Below, piece after piece: positions 36,866-44,470 of a stretch of 64,000 nucleotides of DNA. Origin of the DNA: Planctomycetota bacterium (lineage in GTDB: Bacteria > Planctomycetota > Planctomycetia > Pirellulales > Pirellulaceae); assembly GCA_014381825.1 (NCBI GenBank), contig JACNKX010000058.1, positions 1-64,000 of the forward strand, written 5' to 3'. Numbering within the stretch: the stretch's first letter is position 1; the number at the start of each line of letters is the position of its first letter. The notes below the pieces were generated by a model. That model was not told the origin of the DNA, made no database searches, and saw nothing but the letters and a program-made list of their open reading frames with translations. A program made the translations under genes and the position numbers.

Positions 36866-37423
36866 ATGGCAGTCAGACTTCGAATGAAAAAGATGGGTCG
36901 CAAGCATCGACCGTTCTTCCGCGTTGTCGCGGTTGATCAGCGTGCGCCACGCGACGGAAAGGTGATCGAGTACCTTGGTCACTACGATCCAATGCTCAAA
37001 GAGACGGATGCACGAGCGTCGTTGAATTCCGAGCGGATCGATTATTGGTTAAGCGTCGGTGCTCAGCCGAGCGATAAGGTTGGCGTGCTGATCAAGAAGT
37101 ACGGGAGCAGTGGCACGCACCTGGAGCAACAACGCGACGCGGCCGCGCGAATGCAGGCCAACAAGCCGACCGCACCACCCGCCGTAGCGATTCCGAAGCC
37201 AAAGGTAGAAGAACCTGCGGCAGAAGCGCCTGCTACGGAGGCAGTTGCGGAGGAGAAACCTGCGGCAGAAGCCACCGCAGAGGTTACGGAAGAAGTCGCA
37301 GCTGAACCCGCCGCTGAAGCAGCCAGCGAGGAGACAGCAGCGCCTGAAGCTGCTGCCGAGCCCGCCGAAGCCACGGAACCGGTCGCAGAAGAGACACCCG
37401 CTGCCGAAGAAAAGACTGAGTAG
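36866..37423 (+). CDS. rpsP: 30S ribosomal protein S16 with long acidic extension
   Basis: 185 residues from ATG 36866 (GGGAG upstream). Residues 1-85 are canonical S16 (MAVRLRMKKMGRKHRPFFRVV, EYLGHYDP). From about 95 onward it carries a low-complexity Ala/Glu/Pro tail of about 90 residues (EEPAAEAPATEAVAEE style) that is absent from E. coli S16 (82 residues). S16 assembles the 5' domain of 16S rRNA. The stop codon directly abuts the start of trmD with no gap, so the two are translationally coupled. Confidence 0.97.
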   Translation: MAVRLRMKKMGRKHRPFFRVVAVDQRAPRDGKVIEYLGHYDPMLKETDARASLNSERIDYWLSVGAQPSDKVGVLIKKYGSSGTHLEQQRDAAARMQANKPTAPPAVAIPKPKVEEPAAEAPATEAVAEEKPAAEATAEVTEEVAAEPAAEAASEETAAPEAAAEPAEATEPVAEETPAAEEKTE

Positions 37424-38110
37424 ATGCGATTCGATGTGCTGACTCTGTTTCCGGATATCTTCGATGGATATCTGGGCCAAAGTTTGCTCAACAAAGCGAT
37501 TGAACGCGACTTAGTAAAGGTTGCCGTCCATGACATGCGGCGATGGTCAACGGATAAGCATCAAAAAGTCGACGATCGACCGTACGGTGGTGGTCCCGGT
37601 ATGGTACTGCGTGTCGAGCCAGTCATCGAAAGTGTTGAAGAGATACAACAGACGGACGACGGCCCTGGCCGTGTCGTGATGCTCACGCCTCAGGGTCGAA
37701 AGTTAAACCAGAAAGTTATCGAGGAACTAGCCCAAGAGAGACGATTGTTGCTGCTGTGTGGCCGTTACGAAGGTTTCGATCAACGCGTTACCGACATCTT
37801 ACAACCAGACGAGATCTCGATTGGAGATTTCGTTTTGAATGGTGGCGAGGTCGCGGCAATGGTTTTAATCGACTCTATGATTCGTCTGGTTCGGGGAGTA
37901 CTCGGCGACGAATCAAGTGCGGTCGACGATTCGTTTTCGGAGGGCAATCGATTATTAGAGTTTGCACAATACACACGGCCTCGTGAGTACCGTGGCCATG
38001 CAGTGCCCGAGGTGCTACTTGGCGGGAATCACGAGGAAATTGCTCGTTGGCGTTGCGAGCAAAGTTACTTAAAGACGCGCGAACGGCGCTCCGACTTGTT
38101 GGATGAATAG
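37424..38110 (+). CDS. trmD: tRNA (guanine37-N1)-methyltransferase
   Basis: 228 residues, normal family length. N-terminal SPOUT motifs MRFDVLTLFPDIFDGYL, DDRPYGGGPGMV, the knot segment LLLLCGRYEGFDQRV and SIGDFVLNGGEVAAMVLIDS identify TrmD. It methylates G37 of tRNAs reading CUN, CCN and CGG codons and prevents +1 frameshifting. Translation is probably coupled to rpsP (the ATG follows its stop at once). Confidence 0.97.
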   Translation: MRFDVLTLFPDIFDGYLGQSLLNKAIERDLVKVAVHDMRRWSTDKHQKVDDRPYGGGPGMVLRVEPVIESVEEIQQTDDGPGRVVMLTPQGRKLNQKVIEELAQERRLLLLCGRYEGFDQRVTDILQPDEISIGDFVLNGGEVAAMVLIDSMIRLVRGVLGDESSAVDDSFSEGNRLLEFAQYTRPREYRGHAVPEVLLGGNHEEIARWRCEQSYLKTRERRSDLLDE

Positions 38111-38185
38111 TCCGTCGGCCACTCGCGAGCTGACAGCCGCAAGATATTGAAAACACACAAACGATCGTAGCGAAAGGGTCAAGTC

Positions 38186-38536
38186 ATGAGTCAGGAAATA
38201 ATGAATCTGGTCGAGAAGTCCAGTCTGCGCGAAGATCCGCTGGACTTCCAGATTGGTGACACCGTCGATGTCCACACGAAGATTTTGGAAGGCAACAAAG
38301 AACGGATTCAGGTGTTTAGCGGTACAGTGATTGCCCGCAGTGGTGGCGGATCGCGCGAAATGTTCACGGTTCGCCGCATCGTCGCTGGCGAAGGTGTCGA
38401 ACGCAAGTTTCCCGTACACTCGCCTCGTATCGCGAAAGTTGAAGTTAAGCGTTCGAGCGTCGTTCGTCGCGCGAAACTGTATTTCCTCCGTGATCGCGTC
38501 GGCAAAGCAGTTCGGCTCAAGGAACGCCGCCGCTAA
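38186..38536 (+). CDS. rplS: 50S ribosomal protein L19
   Basis: 116 residues, usual length. The motifs IGDTVDVHTKILEGNKERIQVFSG, GGSREMFTVRRI and FPVHSPRIAKVEVKR are diagnostic. L19 sits at the 30S-50S interface. Standard place after trmD, with 75 bp between. Confidence 0.97.
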   Translation: MSQEIMNLVEKSSLREDPLDFQIGDTVDVHTKILEGNKERIQVFSGTVIARSGGGSREMFTVRRIVAGEGVERKFPVHSPRIAKVEVKRSSVVRRAKLYFLRDRVGKAVRLKERRR

Positions 38537-38565
38537 TTCAGCCTCGTTCGGGGCAACGAAACAAC

Positions 38566-38994
38566 ATGTCGTGGCTTCAACAATTTCGTAACCGCGTCCA
38601 AAATTGGTCAGCACCACCGCCGCTCGGTGTGCGAGGCGAAAGAGCGGCGGCTCGCTTCCTGAAGCGTCAAGGCTATATTATCGTCGTCCATAGCGAGCGT
38701 GATCGGATCGGTGAGATCGATCTCGTCGCGATCGATGGAAAAACGATCGTGTTCGTTGAGGTAAAGACACGCACTTCACATGATCGCGGGCATCCTGCTG
38801 AGGCGGTGGACCAGGAGAAACAGCGCCGCCTGACTCGAGTCGCGTTGAGCTATCTCCGCCGACACGACTTGCTCGAATACAGCGCCAGGTTTGATGTCGT
38901 TGCAATCACTTGGCCTGCCAATCAAAAGCAGCCAACGATCGAACACATCAAGAACGCGTTCGAAGCTGTTGGCAGCGGTCAGATGTTTAGCTGA
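38566..38994 (+). CDS. yraN: YraN/UPF0102-family predicted nuclease
   Basis: 142 residues. The restriction-endonuclease-like core shows LGVRGERAAARFLKRQGY, RIGEIDLVAIDGKTIVFVEVKTR (Asp and E-x-K of the PD-(D/E)XK motif) and the VDQEKQRRLTRVALSYL helix. The biochemical role is unproven in most species; it often accompanies rplS or DNA-recombination genes. It starts 30 bp after rplS and ends the cluster. Confidence 0.9.
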   Translation: MSWLQQFRNRVQNWSAPPPLGVRGERAAARFLKRQGYIIVVHSERDRIGEIDLVAIDGKTIVFVEVKTRTSHDRGHPAEAVDQEKQRRLTRVALSYLRRHDLLEYSARFDVVAITWPANQKQPTIEHIKNAFEAVGSGQMFS

Positions 38995-39030
38995 GACGTT
39001 CGGATTGACTGGACACAATAAAATGGAAAA

Positions 39031-39062
39031 CGCCCCTGCAAAGTCGTGACTTTGCAGGGGCG
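39031..39062. terminator. bidirectional hairpin terminator
   Basis: A 15-bp perfect GC-rich inverted repeat (arms 39031-39045 and 39048-39062) lies between the convergent yraN and BON-domain genes. An A-run precedes it on the plus strand (TGGAAAA), which becomes a T-run after the hairpin for transcripts coming from the right. On the plus strand only a weak T-stretch follows. Confidence 0.8.
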
Positions 39063-39091
39063 ATCGATTTGTCGTCAAGAGCTGACTTCTC

Positions 39092-40717
39092 TTAGCGATC
39101 TTTGAAGTCGAGCTGCCACCAACCATCGTCCCATTCGAGCGTCACTTTCCGCCAGCCAAGTGGGACTTGCGGATAGGGATAGAAAGGACCGATGTAAGGC
39201 CAGGCCTGTGCCGAATATTGCTTCGGATAAGTTACCGCACCATAGTTAGGATGAGCGGCGTAACTCGGCCAAGCATAACCCGGTAGCTGCGGGTGATCGT
39301 AGCGAGCGGGTGCAACTCCGACGCCGTGACCGCCCATCATGGGAACGGGTTGGCCGCCAGCTTGCATCTGCGTGTAGTTCACCGGACGAGCTGGAGCAAA
39401 CGCCATCGGCATTTGGTTGCTCACCGGTCGAACGTACTGCTGTGCCTGCGGTTGGTTACCACCAACATTCACAAGAGCCCAACCAGCAACCTGGCTCTGC
39501 TGGCCCACTGGCAGGTAGGACAGGCCGTTCGGCAGTTGCGAAGCGGGTTGAGCTTGCGGAGTTGGAGCGGCTTGCAAAGCTGGCTGTGCAGCAATTTGCG
39601 GCGCGAATGCTGGACGCAACGGCTGCAGACCTTGCGGTTCGACAGGAACTGAAGGGTCAGCCGGGACCGGATTAGCTACAAACTGGGCAACCGTTTCCTC
39701 AGCAGCCGCGGTGATCGTCAAGTCGTTCACGACCTGCTTGACGCCAGGAACAAATCGAGCCATGTCGAGTGCCAAGGTTCGCTGTTCGGAATCAGCAACG
39801 TAGCCCGACATCCACACGACGCCTTTATCAACTTGGACATCGATACCAAATTCACGCAGAGCACCGAGTTTCTTTTGCGTTGCCAATCGACTCAATACCT
39901 CGTCGGTAATCTGCTCCGAATCACTCTGCTTCGCTACGGGTTCGGCGATCGGTTCAGGTTCGGCGGTTGCGATTGGTTCGACTTCGGCCTGACGTCGCGA
40001 TGTCGTTGGAGCTAGATGTACTTCGGGCTCCACCGCTGGCGTTGGCTCTGCAACGATCTCAACCGTCTCAATCGACAGTTCGTTGACAACTTGCTTGACA
40101 CCGGGAATGCGGCGTGCAATCTCGAGAACGATGTGGCGCTGCGATTCCGAATCCAAATTGCCCTTCAGCCACAGCGTACCCTTGTCAACTTGGATATCAA
40201 TGCCGAATCGCTTCAAGTTGCCCGCTTTCTGTTCGTCGCGCAACTTAGTGACCAGTGTTTGGGCAATGCGACGTGACACTTCTTGGCCGTTGTCGAGCGC
40301 TTCTTCGGACGAAGCAAGCTGCGTCGTCGTCTGTTGCGGTTGGACGGCTTGGGTGGGAGCAGTTCCAAGCAATTGTGCTTGATTGACACTCCGGCGACTC
40401 GAGGATGCCACCGCTTCGGATTCACTTGAATCTTCCGCTCGGACCTCGATCTGATTGAACACCTTTTCCACACCCTCGACACGTCTTGCGATATCCAGCG
40501 CAATCCGCTCTTGCTCAGGTTCGGAAACGTGGCCTTTGAGCCAAACGGCTCCCTTATCGACTTGCAGATCAATATTGAAGCCTTGCAGTTCGCCAGCGGC
40601 TTTGCGCTGTTTGAGGCTTCGTACGATTTGCTCCGCGATTTGGCGATCGTTGGCACGAGCACCGAAAGGCGCAAGCGCGATGGCGATCAGCGCCAAAGTC
40701 ACAAAGAAACGTCGCAT
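39092..40717 (-). CDS. exported protein with three BON domains
   Basis: 541 residues from ATG 40717 (MRRFFVTLALIAIALA), with a GGAGGGGG site upstream; a few codons upstream are open but not needed. The signal peptide ends near FGARA. Three BON domains occur at about 23-95, 147-220 and 270-340, each with the pattern IDxQVDKGxxWLKGxV followed by a GV(K/E)xVxN segment. Then comes a long Pro/Gln-rich linker and a tryptophan-rich C-terminus (VTLEWDDGWWQL). BON domains bind phospholipid membranes in OsmY-type proteins, so an envelope-stability role is likely. Confidence 0.85.
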   Translation of the reverse strand: MRRFFVTLALIAIALAPFGARANDRQIAEQIVRSLKQRKAAGELQGFNIDLQVDKGAVWLKGHVSEPEQERIALDIARRVEGVEKVFNQIEVRAEDSSESEAVASSSRRSVNQAQLLGTAPTQAVQPQQTTTQLASSEEALDNGQEVSRRIAQTLVTKLRDEQKAGNLKRFGIDIQVDKGTLWLKGNLDSESQRHIVLEIARRIPGVKQVVNELSIETVEIVAEPTPAVEPEVHLAPTTSRRQAEVEPIATAEPEPIAEPVAKQSDSEQITDEVLSRLATQKKLGALREFGIDVQVDKGVVWMSGYVADSEQRTLALDMARFVPGVKQVVNDLTITAAAEETVAQFVANPVPADPSVPVEPQGLQPLRPAFAPQIAAQPALQAAPTPQAQPASQLPNGLSYLPVGQQSQVAGWALVNVGGNQPQAQQYVRPVSNQMPMAFAPARPVNYTQMQAGGQPVPMMGGHGVGVAPARYDHPQLPGYAWPSYAAHPNYGAVTYPKQYSAQAWPYIGPFYPYPQVPLGWRKVTLEWDDGWWQLDFKDR

Positions 40718-41430
40718 GGTTCCCCCTCCTGAAGTCATTTAGTGTGTGCGCTTGCGTTCTGCGATCCTGTCGAACGTGTCACGTCTATTCTGGGTGAGAC
40801 GTGTCGCTTTCAACCGGGCTCCTGCAATGCGGGAAATTCTCTTAACCAAATTCGCTGACGAGACGCTCCGAAGAGCGGGTCACATCCGACCTGGCAAGGA
40901 CTCTGGAGAGGAGGACGAATCGCTCGCATCGGCGTCCCTATGCGGGCGATCATCGGTTACGACCTTTCCCCCCAGCGCAACCTTGGTTCCAGGCAAAAAT
41001 GTGCCTGGTAGTAATTGATCGGTTACGGATCATGCCGACGGAAAGTTTTTTTCCGATTTTACCGGTCTTCGCGAACATTCCTTCTGCAACTTTTGTGAGG
41101 CCTGCAAAGCAAGGTTGAGATTACCGATTAGCGTTCGCCGAAACCGCTCATATGGGGCATTCAGGAGGTCAATTGACGTCTTACGACAACTAGAATTCAG
41201 AGCGTCTAGGCAAATCGCGAAGTTGACAGGCTACCTATACGACGAGTACTCTTGTATTAGGTACTCAAGTTCAATCACCTCTACATCCAAAATTGAAATC
41301 GCCGAGCGGTTCTCGCAAGGCAATCGTAATGTGATGAGTCACGGGTCAGTACCGTTGGGGCCATTACATTTGGTCACTTTGCTAGTGATCATCGCCCGCA
41401 GCTAGCGGGTTTGTATCGGAGAAAGATGCT
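40718..41430. other. 713-bp divergent intergenic region
   Basis: No supported gene: the open frame at 40746-41018 has no ribosome site and an unlikely composition. Small inverted repeats are visible: CACGTCT/AGACGTG around 40776-40800 and CCAGGCA/TGCCTGG at 40989-41008. The promoters of the BON-domain gene (leftward) and the HEAT-like gene (rightward) must lie here. The length leaves room for a non-coding RNA that cannot be identified by eye. Confidence 0.4.
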
Positions 41431-43170
41431 ATGTCGAAGCGTGCAATCGCCCTACTATTAGCAACGGTCACCGCAGTTGCGGGGACTAGTCAACAGGCAA
41501 TCGGGCAAACGGCAGGAGGGGCAAGTTCCCCAAAAAAGCCAGCCGAATACACTGAGTTCCCGGTTAATCCAAATTTCAAACCCATTGATCCAGCAATCGT
41601 GGCGTCGAACCCAGCTGCGGCCGCTGCCGACTCGAAAAGGACGAAAGCTCGGAACGCCGCATATAACAATGCCCGCAAAGTGATGGCACGTCAAATCCCG
41701 GCGGATGACGCCGGAAAATTACTGCTGGACGAATGGTACAAAAAATACTATTTGCCAAGTTTTACGCTACCGGAAAATCGGGGTAAGTTGCCAGAAATGC
41801 GGCACGCATTGCTCAGCAAGGACTTTCGGACTGCGCGATCCCCTGAAGCGGTCGCCTATCTCCGGACGCAAGTGTTGAATTACATGAAGGGATACGCCCA
41901 GAACGCCGGGAAGTACAATTTTCATCCTGCGGTTCGCTACAACGCAATGTTGGTAATTGGCAGCCTCAACCAGGTTGAGCATGGCGCTCGCTACCCGGAC
42001 GATTCGAGGGCCTTCGTTCCCGACCCACTGCCCGCTGCGCTGGATCTGTTAATCGCCGAATTCAAGAGTCCGACCCAAATCGATGCCGTCCTCGTCGCAG
42101 CCCTCGTCGGGATCGATCGACACGTCAAACTCGACCTGGCGCGCCCGCCGGAACGCCGCATTCCCGGCCCGAAGAAGAAGGTCATCGTTGACGCAATGGT
42201 CGCCCTTCTGAATTCGCCCCCACCAACTGGCCGAACCGCTTCCGGCCATGCATGGATGCAACGTCGAGCGATCGATATTTTAGCCGCACAGGGTATGGTT
42301 GGTGTCTATGCGCAAGCAGACGCCGCGCTCGAAACAATTGTGGCGGACAAAGACGCGCCAATCTCATTGCGTTGCACGGCATCCGAGGCGCTTGCTCGAT
42401 GGGCTCCCACCAGCAAGGAAAAGATTGACGCCAGCGCGGTCTCTCGAAACCTGGGCCTGATCGCTGTCAAAGCTTGCACGGATGAACTTGATCGCATCGC
42501 AGCACTGTTAAAGCAAGAAGAAGTGATGGAGCAGCTTCGAGAGCTAATTAAGAAGCCCAATCCGGTAGCCACCGGTCAGTTTGGTACATCCGCCGCTGGA
42601 GGCAACCGCTACGGTAGTGGCGAGAACATGTATGGGTCAGACGATTCCGGCGATGATGAAGAGACGGAAATGGACAGCCAGTACGGTGCGAACATGTACG
42701 GTGGCGGTAGAGAAATGTACGGGGGAGGCGGGTTGCCAGGTGCCGAAGGCGCGGTCGCGACTGATCCGCGCATTGACTGGTCACGCCGACGCCTCAAGTA
42801 TCAACTGACTTGTGTAAAGCATGGCCTTGATGGAATGGCAATCGCCGGGAAAGCTAGCCAGCACGAGAAAGTCGTCTCACAGGTCGCGACCGCAGTCGAC
42901 CTAGCGCTCGACCTAACCGATCCGCCGGAAGAGAAGCCCAACCTGGAGGGGCTCACCGAATCGATTCAAAAGGGCTTGCGCGGATTGGCGTTTCTCGTTC
43001 CCAAAGCTGCCGATCCATTGACTGAATTGCCTGAGTCGCCAATCGACGATTTAGCACCAACGCCAGAGGCCGCGTCACCAGCCGAACCGGCTGCGGCGGT
43101 GATCGATCCTGCAGACCCGCCAGCTGCCGAAGGTGATGCTCTCCAAGATCTATCCGCTGGCGAGGAATAG
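41431..43170 (+). CDS. exported hypothetical protein with HEAT-like helical repeats
   Basis: 579 residues with a signal peptide (1-25, ending near QAIGQ). Residues 90-385 are alpha-helical with HEAT/armadillo-like periodicity (VRYNAMLVIGSLNQV, LRCTASEALARWAP). Residues 390-435 are rich in Gly, Tyr, Asn and Met (GENMYGSDDSG, GANMYGGG). The C-terminal 90 residues are acidic and Pro/Ala-rich. No enzymatic motif is visible. Proteins of this shape are common in Pirellulales and unnamed. It probably acts as a periplasmic scaffold. Confidence 0.6.
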   Translation: MSKRAIALLLATVTAVAGTSQQAIGQTAGGASSPKKPAEYTEFPVNPNFKPIDPAIVASNPAAAAADSKRTKARNAAYNNARKVMARQIPADDAGKLLLDEWYKKYYLPSFTLPENRGKLPEMRHALLSKDFRTARSPEAVAYLRTQVLNYMKGYAQNAGKYNFHPAVRYNAMLVIGSLNQVEHGARYPDDSRAFVPDPLPAALDLLIAEFKSPTQIDAVLVAALVGIDRHVKLDLARPPERRIPGPKKKVIVDAMVALLNSPPPTGRTASGHAWMQRRAIDILAAQGMVGVYAQADAALETIVADKDAPISLRCTASEALARWAPTSKEKIDASAVSRNLGLIAVKACTDELDRIAALLKQEEVMEQLRELIKKPNPVATGQFGTSAAGGNRYGSGENMYGSDDSGDDEETEMDSQYGANMYGGGREMYGGGGLPGAEGAVATDPRIDWSRRRLKYQLTCVKHGLDGMAIAGKASQHEKVVSQVATAVDLALDLTDPPEEKPNLEGLTESIQKGLRGLAFLVPKAADPLTELPESPIDDLAPTPEAASPAEPAAAVIDPADPPAAEGDALQDLSAGEE

Positions 43171-43203
43171 GACCCAATTGGCGAATTGGTCCCGAATTCA
43201 GAG

Positions 43204-43782
43204 TTATTCGCTGACGGTTTGCGGCGTTGTTTTCCTTGCCGCGGCGAATTTCGTCGCTAGTGCGTATCCACCGAATAAAACCGTGGCAAAGCAAAGATCG
43301 CCGGCCAGTGTGTAGCGAAAGAATGGGATTGCTTGCACATAGCAGTGGATGATCCCAGCAACCGTTTGCTGATATGTGCCGTACCACAACCACGCACCAA
43401 AGTTGCTAATCACGAAGAACGAGATCGAGGCACTCAGGCTGCTCGTAAGAAGCCCTGCCGAAGCGAGAAGGGGGGTGGCACTGTTATCAAGCGAGAACCA
43501 TCGCCGCAAAATGCCTCTTGCGAACACCGGCAGCATTAAAGCGCCATAAACAAGCGCCATCATGTGCCAATCGTAGGAACCGATGTAGAAATCACTAATC
43601 CCCATCACGGCCAGTGGCACGAACAAGGCCACGGTTCGTAAACGGAAGAAGTAACCGGCAAATAGCGCGATTGCGGCAACCGGGGCAAAGTTCGGCAAAT
43701 CGCTCAGCAGCACGCGTGCCAAGGCACCGACTAGTACCAAGCCGCAAAAGACGGCCAACTCTACTTTGTCTCGCCGATTCAT
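43204..43782 (-). CDS. DUF6580-type membrane protein, ECF S-component-like
   Basis: 192 residues with five to six transmembrane helices and a GGGAG ribosome site. The opening ALARVLLSDLPNFAPVAAIALFAGYFF and VMGISDFYIG motifs are characteristic of DUF6580. Size and topology resemble substrate-specific S components of energy-coupling-factor vitamin transporters. It follows the DUF4430 gene by 57 bp on the same strand. Because DUF4430 is related to the corrinoid-binding end of transcobalamin, uptake of cobalamin or a similar cofactor is a reasonable guess, not proven. Confidence 0.6.
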   Translation of the reverse strand: MNRRDKVELAVFCGLVLVGALARVLLSDLPNFAPVAAIALFAGYFFRLRTVALFVPLAVMGISDFYIGSYDWHMMALVYGALMLPVFARGILRRWFSLDNSATPLLASAGLLTSSLSASISFFVISNFGAWLWYGTYQQTVAGIIHCYVQAIPFFRYTLAGDLCFATVLFGGYALATKFAAARKTTPQTVSE

Positions 43783-43839
43783 CGCGTCACTCCCAAGCTA
43801 ACTCTTTCTCTTCGAACATGCCCCAGATCGCCTGAGATT

Positions 43840-44253
43840 CTACTGGTACTTGTCAAACTTCCACAAGACGGCGTCCCCCGCCTTTAGTTCAAAGACGCCC
43901 ATGCTGCGGTCTCCCGGATCGCCATTTACACGATATAACCAATTGCGCCCCCGGCCTTCGTTGGTAACGTCGTCGATCTTGGTCAGCAACGCGGTCGCTC
44001 CCTTGCCCTTATATTCAAAGTGAATCCCGCGCGGATGCTTCTTGGCAGCCAGCATCACATCCATGACGGTCATCCCTCGCTTCCAAGCAAGGGCATTGAA
44101 GTGTTTTTCGACGCCGTCGTTGTAATCGATGACCAACCGAACGGTCTCCGCCTTGTCAGCGGCAATCGAATACGGCCCACAACATAGGCAAGCTACAATG
44201 GCCATCGTCAGTCCGAACCACCAACGACGCGTTGACTTTACCGGCGTGTTCAT
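43840..44253 (-). CDS. exported DUF4430-domain protein
   Basis: 137 residues with a GAGGG ribosome site and a signal peptide (about 1-31, with ACLCC just before the cleavage region, possibly a lipoprotein). The remainder is a single DUF4430 domain: VRLVIDYNDGVEKHFNALAWKRGMTVMDVMLAA, then GRNWLYRVNGDPGDRSMGVFELKAGDAVLWKF. This beta-grasp domain is related to the C-terminal domain of transcobalamin and intrinsic factor. It is the first gene of a two-gene unit with the DUF6580 membrane protein, which fits a ligand-binding protein and its permease. Confidence 0.7.
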   Translation of the reverse strand: MNTPVKSTRRWWFGLTMAIVACLCCGPYSIAADKAETVRLVIDYNDGVEKHFNALAWKRGMTVMDVMLAAKKHPRGIHFEYKGKGATALLTKIDDVTNEGRGRNWLYRVNGDPGDRSMGVFELKAGDAVLWKFDKYQ

Positions 44254-44470
44254 CGTCGAACCCTCGTTTCATTGTTAATCCAAAGGATTTGCGGCCCCAA
44301 CCACCAACAGATTCTCGTGCCAGTGGCAATCTGTACCGATTAACTATAACGGCAAGGGGTTTTCCGTGCTGCCCTTCCAGGCTAGCATTCGCTGCGCAGT
44401 TACCGACGTCGCTGTGCGGCAACCAGACGTTGACGTTACTAATCTCGCCAAGTTTGCAGGACTCAAGCAA
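44254..44470. promoter_or_regulatory. divergent leader with stem-loop, weakly cobalamin-riboswitch-like
   Basis: 217 bp between DUF4430 (leftward) and the FadJ-like gene (rightward). A stem-loop is formed by ACAGATT 44307-44313 and AATCTGT 44328-44334, with GCC/GGC inside. On the leftward transcript it contains GCCACTGG, a string found in B12 riboswitches, and a GCCGCAA element lies downstream of it. The full B12 consensus cannot be confirmed by eye, and the main B12-box pattern is missing or altered. Confidence 0.25.

Noticed and set aside
36866-38994. Several long frames antisense to the ribosomal cluster
   Set aside because: Shadows of highly conserved genes on the plus strand.
40746-41018. 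Plus-strand frame in the BON/HEAT intergenic region
   Set aside because: No ribosome site and low-likelihood composition; the region is better read as promoters.
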